Under the pieces are notes generated by a model that worked only from the letters and a program-made list of their open reading frames with translations, was not told the origin of the DNA and did no database searches. Shown piece by piece: positions 1 to 5,970 of a stretch of DNA of 6,509 nucleotides; within the stretch, counting starts at the first letter, position 1, and every line of letters begins with the position of its first letter. A program made the translations under genes and the position numbers. Source of the stretch: Gammaproteobacteria bacterium (lineage in GTDB: Bacteria; Pseudomonadota; Gammaproteobacteria; S012-40); assembly GCA_029864945.1 (NCBI GenBank), contig JAOTSL010000191.1, positions 1 through 6,509 of the forward strand, written 5' to 3'.

Positions 1-1
1 G

Positions 2-790
2 AAAAATGTAAAAGTAGACGTTCCTATTGTAGGGGACGTAAAAAATGTGCTGTCCGAATTAAATAAATTGTTGGACGCATCCTCAGCGGCAATGGGCAAG
101 AAAACAATTTCAAAATGGTGGGATCAAATTACCGAATGGCGTTCACGTGAATGTTTGGAATATGATCGAAGCAGTAAATTGATCAAGCCCCAATATGCAG
201 TCGAAATGCTGCATAAAGTAACAAAAGGTGACGCATATGTTACGTCTGATGTTGGTCAGCACCAAATGTGGGCGGCGCAGTATTACGGGTTTAACGAGCC
301 GCGACGTTGGATAAATTCTGGTGGATTAGGCACCATGGGGTTTGGTTTGCCGGCAGCAATGGGGGTGCAGTTAGCGCATCGTGATGCTCAGGTGGCCTGC
401 GTTACCGGTGAAGGAAGTATCCAGATGAATATTCAGGAGCTTTCAACTTGTATGCAGTATGGTTTGCCTATAAAAATCATCACACTAAATAATCGTTACC
501 TAGGTATGGTTCGTCAATGGCAGGAATTTACCTATGAAGAACGCTACTCTATGAGTTATATGGAAGCGTTACCTAACTTTAAAATGTTAGCGGAAAGTTA
601 TGGTCATGTGGGAATGGAGATAGATAAACCGGCTGATGTCGAAGGCGCGTTAACAGAAGCTTTTGCGATGAAAGATCGATTAGTGTTTATGAATATTATT
701 ACAGATCAAACAGAAAATGTTTACCCAATGATTGAGTCAGGAAAAGCACACAATGATATGCGACTGATGCCAACGAGGGAGCTATCTTAA
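2..790 (+). CDS. ilvI: Acetolactate (acetohydroxyacid) synthase large subunit, C-terminal part; 5' end outside the window
   Basis: Catalytic subunit of acetohydroxyacid synthase, which condenses pyruvate with pyruvate or 2-ketobutyrate using thiamine diphosphate, Mg2+ and FAD; cytosolic, with IlvH as partner. The frame is open back to base 2 (codons reading KNVKVDVPIVGDVKN), so the GTG at 47 is internal and the gene is simply cut by the window edge. The 262 visible residues are the end of the FAD-binding middle domain and the complete C-terminal TPP domain. Landmarks: SDVGQHQMW, the SGGLGTMGFGLPAAMG stretch, the TPP/Mg motif starting GEGS at 407-418 and ending with the NN pair at 488-493, and the MVRQWQ segment whose Trp (518-520) lies in the herbicide/channel region of the family. 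The motif has Glu where most family members have Asp. The end ENVYPMI...G is typical of IlvI. The stop codon overlaps the ilvH start by one base, fitting a co-translated pair. Confidence 0.96.
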   Translation, partial: KNVKVDVPIVGDVKNVLSELNKLLDASSAAMGKKTISKWWDQITEWRSRECLEYDRSSKLIKPQYAVEMLHKVTKGDAYVTSDVGQHQMWAAQYYGFNEPRRWINSGGLGTMGFGLPAAMGVQLAHRDAQVACVTGEGSIQMNIQELSTCMQYGLPIKIITLNNRYLGMVRQWQEFTYEERYSMSYMEALPNFKMLAESYGHVGMEIDKPADVEGALTEAFAMKDRLVFMNIITDQTENVYPMIESGKAHNDMRLMPTRELS

Positions 791-1296
791 TGATACGTCA
801 TATCATATCAATTCTGATCGAAAATGAAGCGGGTGCGTTGTCGCGGGTTGCTGGGCTTTTTTCGGCGCGTGGTTATAATATAGAGTCTTTAACTGTCTCG
901 GTGACAGAAGATGCATCTTTGTCACGAATGACGATAGTTACTTCCGGTTCAGAAGAAATTATTGAGCAAATAAAAAAGCAGCTAAACAAGCTTGTCGATG
1001 TGGTTAAGCTTATGGAGCTGACTGATGGTGAATACATCGAGCGCGAGCTTGCGCTAATAAAGCTGAAGGCCGAAGGTGCGGAAGACAGAGAAGAGCTTAA
1101 GCGTTTGGCGGATGTTTTTCGTGGTCACATAGTTGATGTTAGCTCGCACACTTACGTTGTAGAGCTGACCGGTGATGGTGGAAAAATTGATGCGTTTTTA
1201 AAAACGGTAGACTCTAGGTGTGTTGTTGAGGTGGTTCGATCTGGCGTCTCCGGAATTGCCCGTGGTAACAGGCATTTGGATGTATCTGCTGGTTAA
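790..1296 (+). CDS. ilvH: Acetolactate synthase small (regulatory) subunit
   Basis: Regulatory subunit of acetohydroxyacid synthase: it activates the IlvI catalytic subunit and confers valine feedback inhibition. The 168 residues are close to the 163 of E. coli IlvH. An N-terminal ACT domain (about 1-77) begins IISILIENEAGALSRVAGLF and continues ARGYNIESLTV. A C-terminal small-subunit domain (about 80-160) contains ERELALIKLKA. Residues matching the E. coli valine-site positions N11, G14 and N29 are present as N12, G15 and N30, so valine sensitivity is likely (inference). The start is set by a TAATG overlap with ilvI and a good Shine-Dalgarno, GAGGGAG at 775-781, eight bases upstream. No frameshift or missing segment is visible. 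Confidence 0.97.
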   Translation: MIRHIISILIENEAGALSRVAGLFSARGYNIESLTVSVTEDASLSRMTIVTSGSEEIIEQIKKQLNKLVDVVKLMELTDGEYIERELALIKLKAEGAEDREELKRLADVFRGHIVDVSSHTYVVELTGDGGKIDAFLKTVDSRCVVEVVRSGVSGIARGNRHLDVSAG

Positions 1297-1372
1297 GCTG
1301 CTTAGTTCGTTTTTAGCAGTCTAATTTATATTGTTTTACAGAATTAAATTTTGATATTTTAAAGGTGAAGAA

Positions 1373-2383
1373 ATGAAAGTTTATTACGATAAAGATGCCG
1401 ACCTTTCGGTAATCAAGAGCAAGAAAGTAGCAATCATCGGTTATGGTTCGCAAGGTCATGCACACGCAAATAACCTGAAAGATTCTGGTGTAGATGTTGT
1501 CGTTGGTTTGAGAGCGGGCTCATCTTCTATTGGAAAGGCGGAAGCATGCGGCTTGAAGGTAACCTCAGTTGCCGAAGCAATTAAAGCATCTGACGTTATT
1601 ATGATTTTGACGCCTGATGAATTTCAGTCAACTTTGTACCGTGACGAAATTTTACCAAACATCAAGCAGGGAGCTACATTAGCCTTTGCGCATGGTTTTG
1701 CTATTCATTACAACCAGGTTGTGCCGAGAGCGGATCTAGATGTCATCATGATTGCACCAAAAGCACCTGGTCACACTGTGCGTTCAGAATTTGTTCGAGG
1801 AGGCGGCATACCTGATTTGATCGCAATTCATCAAGATGCGACAGGCACAGCGAAAACAACTGCGCTTTCTTATGCTTCAGCAATTGGTGGCGGTCGTACT
1901 GGTATTCTTGAAACCTCTTTTCAGGACGAAACAGAAACTGATCTGTTTGGTGAGCAAGCTGTATTGTGTGGCGGCGCTGTTGAATTGGTCAAAATGGGCT
2001 TTGAAACATTGACCGAAGCGGGTTATGAACCAGAGATGGCGTATTTCGAATGTTTGCATGAGCTAAAATTGATCGTAGACTTAATGTATGAAGGCGGAAT
2101 CGCTAACATGAACTACTCAATTTCAAACAATGCTGAATATGGTGAGTATGTAACTGGCCCTAAAGTTATTAACGAAGAAAGCCGTTTCGCAATGCGCGAA
2201 GCATTGAAAAATATTCAAGACGGTGTGTACGCTAAGAAGTTCATTCTTGAAGGCATGTCAAACTATCCAGAAATGACAGCTTGGCGTCGAAATAATGCAG
2301 CGCACCCGATTGAAGTGGTTGGTGGTGAGTTACGTAAAATGATGCCATGGATCAATAAAATCGTTGATCAAGAAAAAAACTAG
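1373..2383 (+). CDS. ilvC: Ketol-acid reductoisomerase (NADP+), class I short form
   Basis: Second common enzyme of valine/isoleucine synthesis: Mg2+-dependent alkyl migration and NADPH reduction of acetolactate or acetohydroxybutyrate to the dihydroxy acids; cytosolic. The 336 residues match the short class I form (about 338 aa, as in Pseudomonas), not the ~490 aa E. coli form. The N-terminal Rossmann domain has GYGSQGHAHA at 23-32. The cofactor loop GLRAGSSS (R47, S50, S52) indicates NADPH preference. H107 lies in FAHGF. The C-terminal knotted helical domain carries the metal and substrate ligands D190, E194, E226, E230 and S251, all present. Start ATG follows AGGTGA at 1363-1368. The 76-base gap after ilvH contains no clear terminator, so read-through from ilvIH is likely. 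An intrinsic terminator follows about 45 bases after the stop. Confidence 0.98.
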   Translation: MKVYYDKDADLSVIKSKKVAIIGYGSQGHAHANNLKDSGVDVVVGLRAGSSSIGKAEACGLKVTSVAEAIKASDVIMILTPDEFQSTLYRDEILPNIKQGATLAFAHGFAIHYNQVVPRADLDVIMIAPKAPGHTVRSEFVRGGGIPDLIAIHQDATGTAKTTALSYASAIGGGRTGILETSFQDETETDLFGEQAVLCGGAVELVKMGFETLTEAGYEPEMAYFECLHELKLIVDLMYEGGIANMNYSISNNAEYGEYVTGPKVINEESRFAMREALKNIQDGVYAKKFILEGMSNYPEMTAWRRNNAAHPIEVVGGELRKMMPWINKIVDQEKN

Positions 2384-2400
2384 CCTGGTACTTAGCTAGT
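2379..2400 (+). repeat. Short inverted repeat overlapping the ilvC stop codon
   Basis: ACTAGC at 2379-2384 is perfectly complementary to GCTAGT at 2395-2400, with a 10-base loop. The left arm includes the TAG stop of ilvC. No T-run follows, so this is not itself an intrinsic terminator. It could be a small 3'-end stabilising hairpin upstream of the real terminator, or chance. Confidence 0.3.
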
Positions 2401-2427
2401 AGTAATAGCGCAGCGCATTCAATAAGT

Positions 2428-2458
2428 AAAAACGGCTCTATATTGAGCCGTTTTTTTT
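2428..2458 (+). terminator. Intrinsic (Rho-independent) terminator after ilvC
   Basis: A perfect stem pairs AACGGCTC (2431-2438) with GAGCCGTT (2445-2452) around a 6-base loop (TATATT). It extends to 11 bp through flanking As and Ts. Eight consecutive Ts run from 2451 to 2458. The matching A-run at 2428-2432 would give a short U-tract on the other strand too, but nothing visible is transcribed towards it. It ends the ilvIHC transcript and separates it from pssA. Confidence 0.93.
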
Positions 2459-2495
2459 GTCTCAATTATTTTGTTGTATTGACGCTAAATTAAGT

Positions 2496-2524
2496 TCGAC
2501 CGTGATTGTTACTGCAAGTATACT
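2496..2524 (+). promoter_or_regulatory. Candidate sigma-70 promoter for pssA
   Basis: A -10-like TATACT at 2519-2524 (5 of 6 consensus positions) lies 17 bases after TCGACC at 2496-2501 (4 of 6). Transcription would start near 2531, giving a 5' UTR of about 50 nt before the pssA ATG. A promoter is expected here because a strong terminator lies just upstream. The exact boxes are inferred by eye. TTGTTA (2506-2511) with CATAGT (2530-2535), 18 bases apart, is an alternative. Confidence 0.4.
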
Positions 2525-2561
2525 TGGCACATAGTGACATTTAATATCAATTCATCACATC

Positions 2562-2566
2562 AAGGA
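2562..2566 (+). promoter_or_regulatory. Distant Shine-Dalgarno-like site before pssA
   Basis: AAGGA is the only purine-rich match upstream of the pssA ATG, but it lies 16 bases away instead of the usual 5-9. No in-frame ATG, GTG or TTG lies between it and 2583, so it does not support another start. Translation initiation of pssA may be weak, or may rely on the AT-rich leader. Confidence 0.3.
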
Positions 2567-2582
2567 TCTCGATTCATTATTT

Positions 2583-3350
2583 ATGAGTAACTCAGAACCA
2601 GAGCAAGTCGTTGTTAGGAAAAAGCCAAGTCGTGGTATTTATTTGTTGCCGAACTTGTTTACCACAGGTTGTCTTTTTTCAGGTTTTTATGCCATTGTTT
2701 CCGCAAATGCGGGTAACTTTGAAGCGGCGGCTGCGGCAATTTTTATTGCAATGGTGCTCGATGGTCTGGATGGACGCGTCGCTAGATTAACCAATACGGC
2801 CAGTGAGTTTGGTGTGCAATACGATAGCCTTGCGGATATGGTTTCTTTTGGTGTTGCGCCGGCCCTGGTTATGTATCTATGGGCGTTCAGTGATATGGGT
2901 AAGCTGGGATGGGTGGTTGCCTTTGTTTATACTGCAGCTACAGCATTAAGGTTGGCTCGGTTTAACACGCAGGCTGAAGTTGCTGATAAACGTTTTTTTC
3001 AGGGGTTGCCCAGTCCGTCGGCAGCAGCCGTTGTAGCAGGACTAATTTGGTTGGGTGTTGATTATGGTATTGAGGGTAAAGATATCGCTGTATTAGCGAT
3101 GGTTATTACTTTGTTTGCCGGGTTGTTAATGGTAAGTAATTTCCGTTATTACAGTTTTAAGGATATTGACTTTAAAGGTAAGGTGCCATTTTTTACCTTA
3201 CTTGTTGCAGTGATGGTATTCGTATTTATCTCGCTTGATCCCCCTCAAATTTTATTTGGTATATTTATGCTGTATTTGGTTTCTGGATTGGTTTTAACCA
3301 TTTGGGGTATTCGCCAAAAACGGACTTTACGAGCCAAAGAGGCAGATTGA
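2583..3350 (+). CDS. pssA: CDP-diacylglycerol--serine O-phosphatidyltransferase (phosphatidylserine synthase, integral membrane type)
   Basis: Transfers phosphatidyl from CDP-diacylglycerol to L-serine, giving phosphatidylserine, the precursor of phosphatidylethanolamine; acts in the inner membrane. The CDP-alcohol phosphatidyltransferase signature DGxxGRxAR-x8-GxxxDxxxD is complete, with D60, D63, D81 and D85 as the metal/catalytic aspartates. The neighbouring FGVQYDSLADMVSFGVAPA is typical of the serine-using branch, as is RLARFN at 123-128. About seven to eight hydrophobic segments are visible (roughly 22-42, 46-60, 88-101, 107-122, 145-160, 167-184, 201-217, 222-243). The 255 residues are normal for this membrane-embedded type, unlike the unrelated HKD-type E. 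coli PssA. The N-terminal ~18 residues are polar and the C-terminus is basic. The start is the only in-frame ATG, though its Shine-Dalgarno is poorly placed. It sits directly after ilvC, as in Pseudomonas, but behind a terminator, so it is probably transcribed separately. Confidence 0.95.
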   Translation: MSNSEPEQVVVRKKPSRGIYLLPNLFTTGCLFSGFYAIVSANAGNFEAAAAAIFIAMVLDGLDGRVARLTNTASEFGVQYDSLADMVSFGVAPALVMYLWAFSDMGKLGWVVAFVYTAATALRLARFNTQAEVADKRFFQGLPSPSAAAVVAGLIWLGVDYGIEGKDIAVLAMVITLFAGLLMVSNFRYYSFKDIDFKGKVPFFTLLVAVMVFVFISLDPPQILFGIFMLYLVSGLVLTIWGIRQKRTLRAKEAD

Positions 3351-3674
3351 TTTTCAAATACTCGGAATGTGAGCTTAAGGAAACTTGGTAAATCCGGATG
3401 AACTAAACACTATTCGTCGGCCACATTTCAAAATATTTAAGGCTGAAATCAACAATGATGGTGTCAAGCGCAGCAAATTAAAAATTGTTTAATCGGTAGA
3501 AGCAATCTATAAGGCTGTTTGCACGTCAAAAATTATCACGTCTCCTCTAGCTGTTCTTGCCTTAGTGGTGAGTAATCAAGCAGATTTCCCTTGTGTGCAG
3601 GGTGTAATCAAAAAGCACAAAGAACACAAAAGCCCAATTAAACAACAAACTAAGACATAAATTCAGGTGCGATC
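3351..3674. other. 324-base gap between pssA and leuA, no convincing gene; probable leuA leader
   Basis: No ATG-initiated coding frame of useful length lies here on the + strand. I see no tRNA, riboswitch, or GC-rich hairpin followed by Ts. The second half contains a good promoter match (3485-3513), which would make about 3520-3674 a long untranslated leader for leuA. Frame 3385-3660 is open except for one TAA at 3490-3492, but it has no credible start and no family I recognise. Small repeats are present: CACGTC at 3522-3527 and 3537-3542, and CACAAA at 3616-3621 and 3625-3630. The last 60 bases are strongly A-rich, which favours an unstructured ribosome entry region. Confidence 0.6.
3485..3513 (+). 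promoter_or_regulatory. Candidate sigma-70 promoter for leuA
   Basis: TTGTTT (3485-3490, 3 of 6 consensus) and TATAAG (3508-3513, 5 of 6) are separated by exactly 17 bases. Transcription would begin near 3520, giving a leader of about 155 nt. This is the best match I found in the pssA-leuA gap. It would drive leuA and probably the glycosylase and rimI genes as well. Confidence 0.45.
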
Positions 3675-5228
3675 ATGAGTGATATGAGCAAAAAATTAAT
3701 TATTTTTGATACAACATTGCGTGATGGTGAGCAAAGTCCTGGCGCATCCATGACCCGCGAAGAAAAAGTGCGTATCGCAAAGTCGCTGGAAAAAATGAAG
3801 GTCGATATAATCGAAGCCGGCTTTCCTATTGCGAGTCAGGGTGACTTTGAGTCAGTAAAAGCGGTTGCTGAGGCAATAAAAGACAGTACTGTATGCGGTT
3901 TGGCCCGTGCATTGGATAAAGATATTGATCGTGCGGGGGAGGCGCTAAAAAATGCAAACCGCGCGCGTATTCATACCTTTATCGCGACATCGCCAATCCA
4001 CATGAAAATGAAATTGCGAATGGAGCCTGATGCCGTTATTGAGCAGGCAGTAGCAGCAGTGAAACGTGCGCGAAAATACACAGATGATGTGGAGTTTTCA
4101 CCAGAAGATGCCGGACGTTCCGACCTAGATTTTTTGTGTCGGATTCTTGAGGCTGTCATCGATGCCGGTGCCACAACATTAAATATTCCAGATACTGTTG
4201 GCTATAATGTACCTGATCAATTTGGCAAATTAATTCATAGTCTGCGTGAAAATATCCCCAACTCTGATAAAGCCATTTTTTCTGTTCATTGCCATAATGA
4301 TCTGGGATTGGCTGTCGCCAACTCTTTATCTGCTGTAATGAATGGTGCGCGACAGGTTGAATGTACAATAAATGGTTTGGGTGAGCGTGCAGGTAATGCT
4401 TCGTTAGAAGAAGTCGTTATGGCAGTAAAAACCCGTCAGGATATTTTTAAATGTGACACCTCTATTGCGACACAATTTATTGTACCTACTTCGCGTTTGG
4501 TTTCTGGTATTACCGGTTTTGCTGTGCAGCCGAACAAGGCTATTGTAGGTGCAAATGCGTTTGCGCATGAGTCGGGCATTCATCAGGATGGCGTGTTAAA
4601 AAATCGCGAAACCTATGAAATTATGCGCGCGGAAGATGTTGGTTGGGCAGCTAATCGCATGGTGTTGGGTAAACATTCCGGACGCAACGCATTTAAAACA
4701 CGCATGAAAGAATTAGGTACAACGTTTGAAACTGAAGAAGCGTTAAATAAAGCTTTTGGACGATTTAAAACATTGGCGGATAAAAAACACGAAATATTTG
4801 ATAATGATTTGCAGTCATTAGTGACTGAAGCTAGTCAGAATATGGTTAATGAATTTGTTAAGTTGCGTTCTGTTAAAGTTTGCTCGGAAACAGGTGAAGT
4901 ACCCAATGCTATTGTGACGTTAAGCATTAATGGTGAAGAGCAAGTGGGTGAGTCTGTTGGTAGTGGAGTCGTAGATGCCACGTTTAAAGCAATTGAAACA
5001 GTGATAAGTAGTGACTCTGAATTACAGCTTTATTCGGTTAATGCCATTACTAGTGGAACCGATGCTCAGGGTGAGGTAACTGTAAGGCTCGAAAAAGCAG
5101 GGCGCATTGTTAATGGCCAAGGGGCTGATATTGATATAGTGATTGCCTCGGCAAAAGCCTATGTCAATGCATTAAATAAATTGCTTACGCCCTATGACAA
5201 AGCGCATCCTCAACAGGGTGATGTGTAG
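3675..5228 (+). CDS. leuA: 2-isopropylmalate synthase
   Basis: First committed enzyme of leucine synthesis: condenses 2-ketoisovalerate with acetyl-CoA to give 2-isopropylmalate; cytosolic homodimer. The 517 residues match the E. coli-type enzyme (523 aa). The N-terminal TIM-barrel (about 8-280) opens with FDTTLRDGEQSPGASM, giving catalytic R16 and metal ligand D17. HCHND provides H205 and H207, and GLGERAGNASLEE provides N241. The linker/subdomain includes FAHESGIHQDG (297-306) and LGKHSGRNAF. A C-terminal domain of about 130 residues (from about 388, ending GADIDIVIASAKAYVNALNKL) is the leucine-binding allosteric domain, so feedback inhibition is expected. Start ATG at 3675 has AGGTG at 3665-3669, five bases upstream; the ATG at 3684 is too far from it. 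The gene ends on, or just before, the next gene's start, suggesting co-transcription. Confidence 0.98.
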   Translation: MSDMSKKLIIFDTTLRDGEQSPGASMTREEKVRIAKSLEKMKVDIIEAGFPIASQGDFESVKAVAEAIKDSTVCGLARALDKDIDRAGEALKNANRARIHTFIATSPIHMKMKLRMEPDAVIEQAVAAVKRARKYTDDVEFSPEDAGRSDLDFLCRILEAVIDAGATTLNIPDTVGYNVPDQFGKLIHSLRENIPNSDKAIFSVHCHNDLGLAVANSLSAVMNGARQVECTINGLGERAGNASLEEVVMAVKTRQDIFKCDTSIATQFIVPTSRLVSGITGFAVQPNKAIVGANAFAHESGIHQDGVLKNRETYEIMRAEDVGWAANRMVLGKHSGRNAFKTRMKELGTTFETEEALNKAFGRFKTLADKKHEIFDNDLQSLVTEASQNMVNEFVKLRSVKVCSETGEVPNAIVTLSINGEEQVGESVGSGVVDATFKAIETVISSDSELQLYSVNAITSGTDAQGEVTVRLEKAGRIVNGQGADIDIVIASAKAYVNALNKLLTPYDKAHPQQGDV

Positions 5229-5241
5229 AATTGATGTGGTG

Positions 5242-5970
5242 ATGGGTCCGCGAAAAAAGCAAATACTAAAAACAATGGGCATTCCGGTCTGGACTGCTCA
5301 TCGCAATATTGCTGATCAAAACCAGCTTGAGACGGATTTGACTGAAGATTCCGCTTGTTTGGTGGAATCTACGTTGTTGGATAGCGCATCTTCTTTTAGT
5401 GCCCAGCCTGCCGTTGATGCCTGGCCATTGTTACGGCAAGAAGTTTCTCAGTGTACTGCATGTGAACTTCATCAGTCACGATCGCAAACAGTTTTCGGTG
5501 TTGGTGATCAACAGGCAAATTTAATGATTATTGGTGAGGCGCCTGGAGAAGATGAATATCTCAGCGGTGAACCTTTTGTCGGGCCGGCAGGGCATTTGTT
5601 AAATCAAATGTTGTTCGCACTCGGTTTTTCTCGAGAGAATGTTTTTATCTCGAATATTTTGAAATGTTCGCCGCCTGATAATCGTAAACCACTACTCTCA
5701 GAGATTGAAACCTGCTCCACTTTTTTATTAAGACAAATTGCTTTAATTAAACCTAAAGTTATTCTTTGTGTTGGAGCTGTATCTGCAAAAAACCTTCTGC
5801 GCAGTAATGAGCGAATTGGAAAATTACGCGGTCAGGTTATGATTCATGCGCAAACATCTACACCATTGATTGCGACTTATCACCCGGCATATTTGTTACG
5901 AAAGCCAACCGAAAAACGCGCAGTATGGAGTGATTTATTGTTGGTGAAAAAAATATTGGCAGAAAGTTAA
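5242..5970 (+). CDS. Uracil-DNA glycosylase, family 4 (iron-sulfur type)
   Basis: Removes uracil from DNA at the first step of base excision repair; family members carry a 4Fe-4S cluster. Numbered from the ATG at 5242 (242 aa), the four cluster cysteines are C71 and C74 (CTAC), C142 (KCSPP) and C158 (ETCSTF). Motif GEAPGEDE begins at 98, followed by GEPFVGPAG; the Glu in GEAPG points to family 4 rather than family 5. The late active-site motif is YHPAYLLR with H214. The N-terminus MGPRKKQILKTMGIPVW resembles the start of proteobacterial relatives, followed by a poorly conserved linker (about 20-60). The frame stays open upstream to an ATG at 5194 inside leuA; other starts are ATG 5221, GTG 5236 and GTG 5239. 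I prefer 5242 or the GTGs just before it on similarity, as none has a good Shine-Dalgarno. The stop overlaps the rimI start by one base. Confidence 0.92.
   Translation: MGPRKKQILKTMGIPVWTAHRNIADQNQLETDLTEDSACLVESTLLDSASSFSAQPAVDAWPLLRQEVSQCTACELHQSRSQTVFGVGDQQANLMIIGEAPGEDEYLSGEPFVGPAGHLLNQMLFALGFSRENVFISNILKCSPPDNRKPLLSEIETCSTFLLRQIALIKPKVILCVGAVSAKNLLRSNERIGKLRGQVMIHAQTSTPLIATYHPAYLLRKPTEKRAVWSDLLLVKKILAES

Noticed and set aside
47..49. GTG at 47 as the start of a 247-residue protein
   Set aside because: The same frame is open and IlvI-like back to base 2, so the gene is truncated by the window edge and 47 is internal.
1297..1372. Terminator or promoter between ilvH and ilvC
   Set aside because: CTGCT (1298-1302) and AGCAG (1315-1319) form only a 5 bp stem with the Ts inside the loop, not after it. 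TATATT at 1327-1332 has no acceptable -35 at 16-18 bases. Simple read-through is more likely.
1877..2059. Antisense 60-residue frame within ilvC
   Set aside because: It lies wholly inside a well-conserved gene on the other strand, has no recognisable domain or Shine-Dalgarno, and is best explained as a shadow frame.
2479..2507. TTGACG at 2479-2484 as the -35 of a pssA promoter
   Set aside because: The -35 is good, but the hexamer 17 bases downstream (GTGATT) matches only 2 of 6 consensus -10 positions; the TATACT at 2519 is a better -10.
3547..3660. Classical leucine attenuator (leader peptide plus terminator)
   Set aside because: The Leu/Val-rich run has no start codon in frame after the predicted transcription start, and no GC-rich hairpin with a T-run precedes leuA.
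3971..4368. Two overlapping antisense frames within leuA
   Set aside because: Both lie opposite the conserved LeuA barrel, show no family features and overlap each other; shadow frames.
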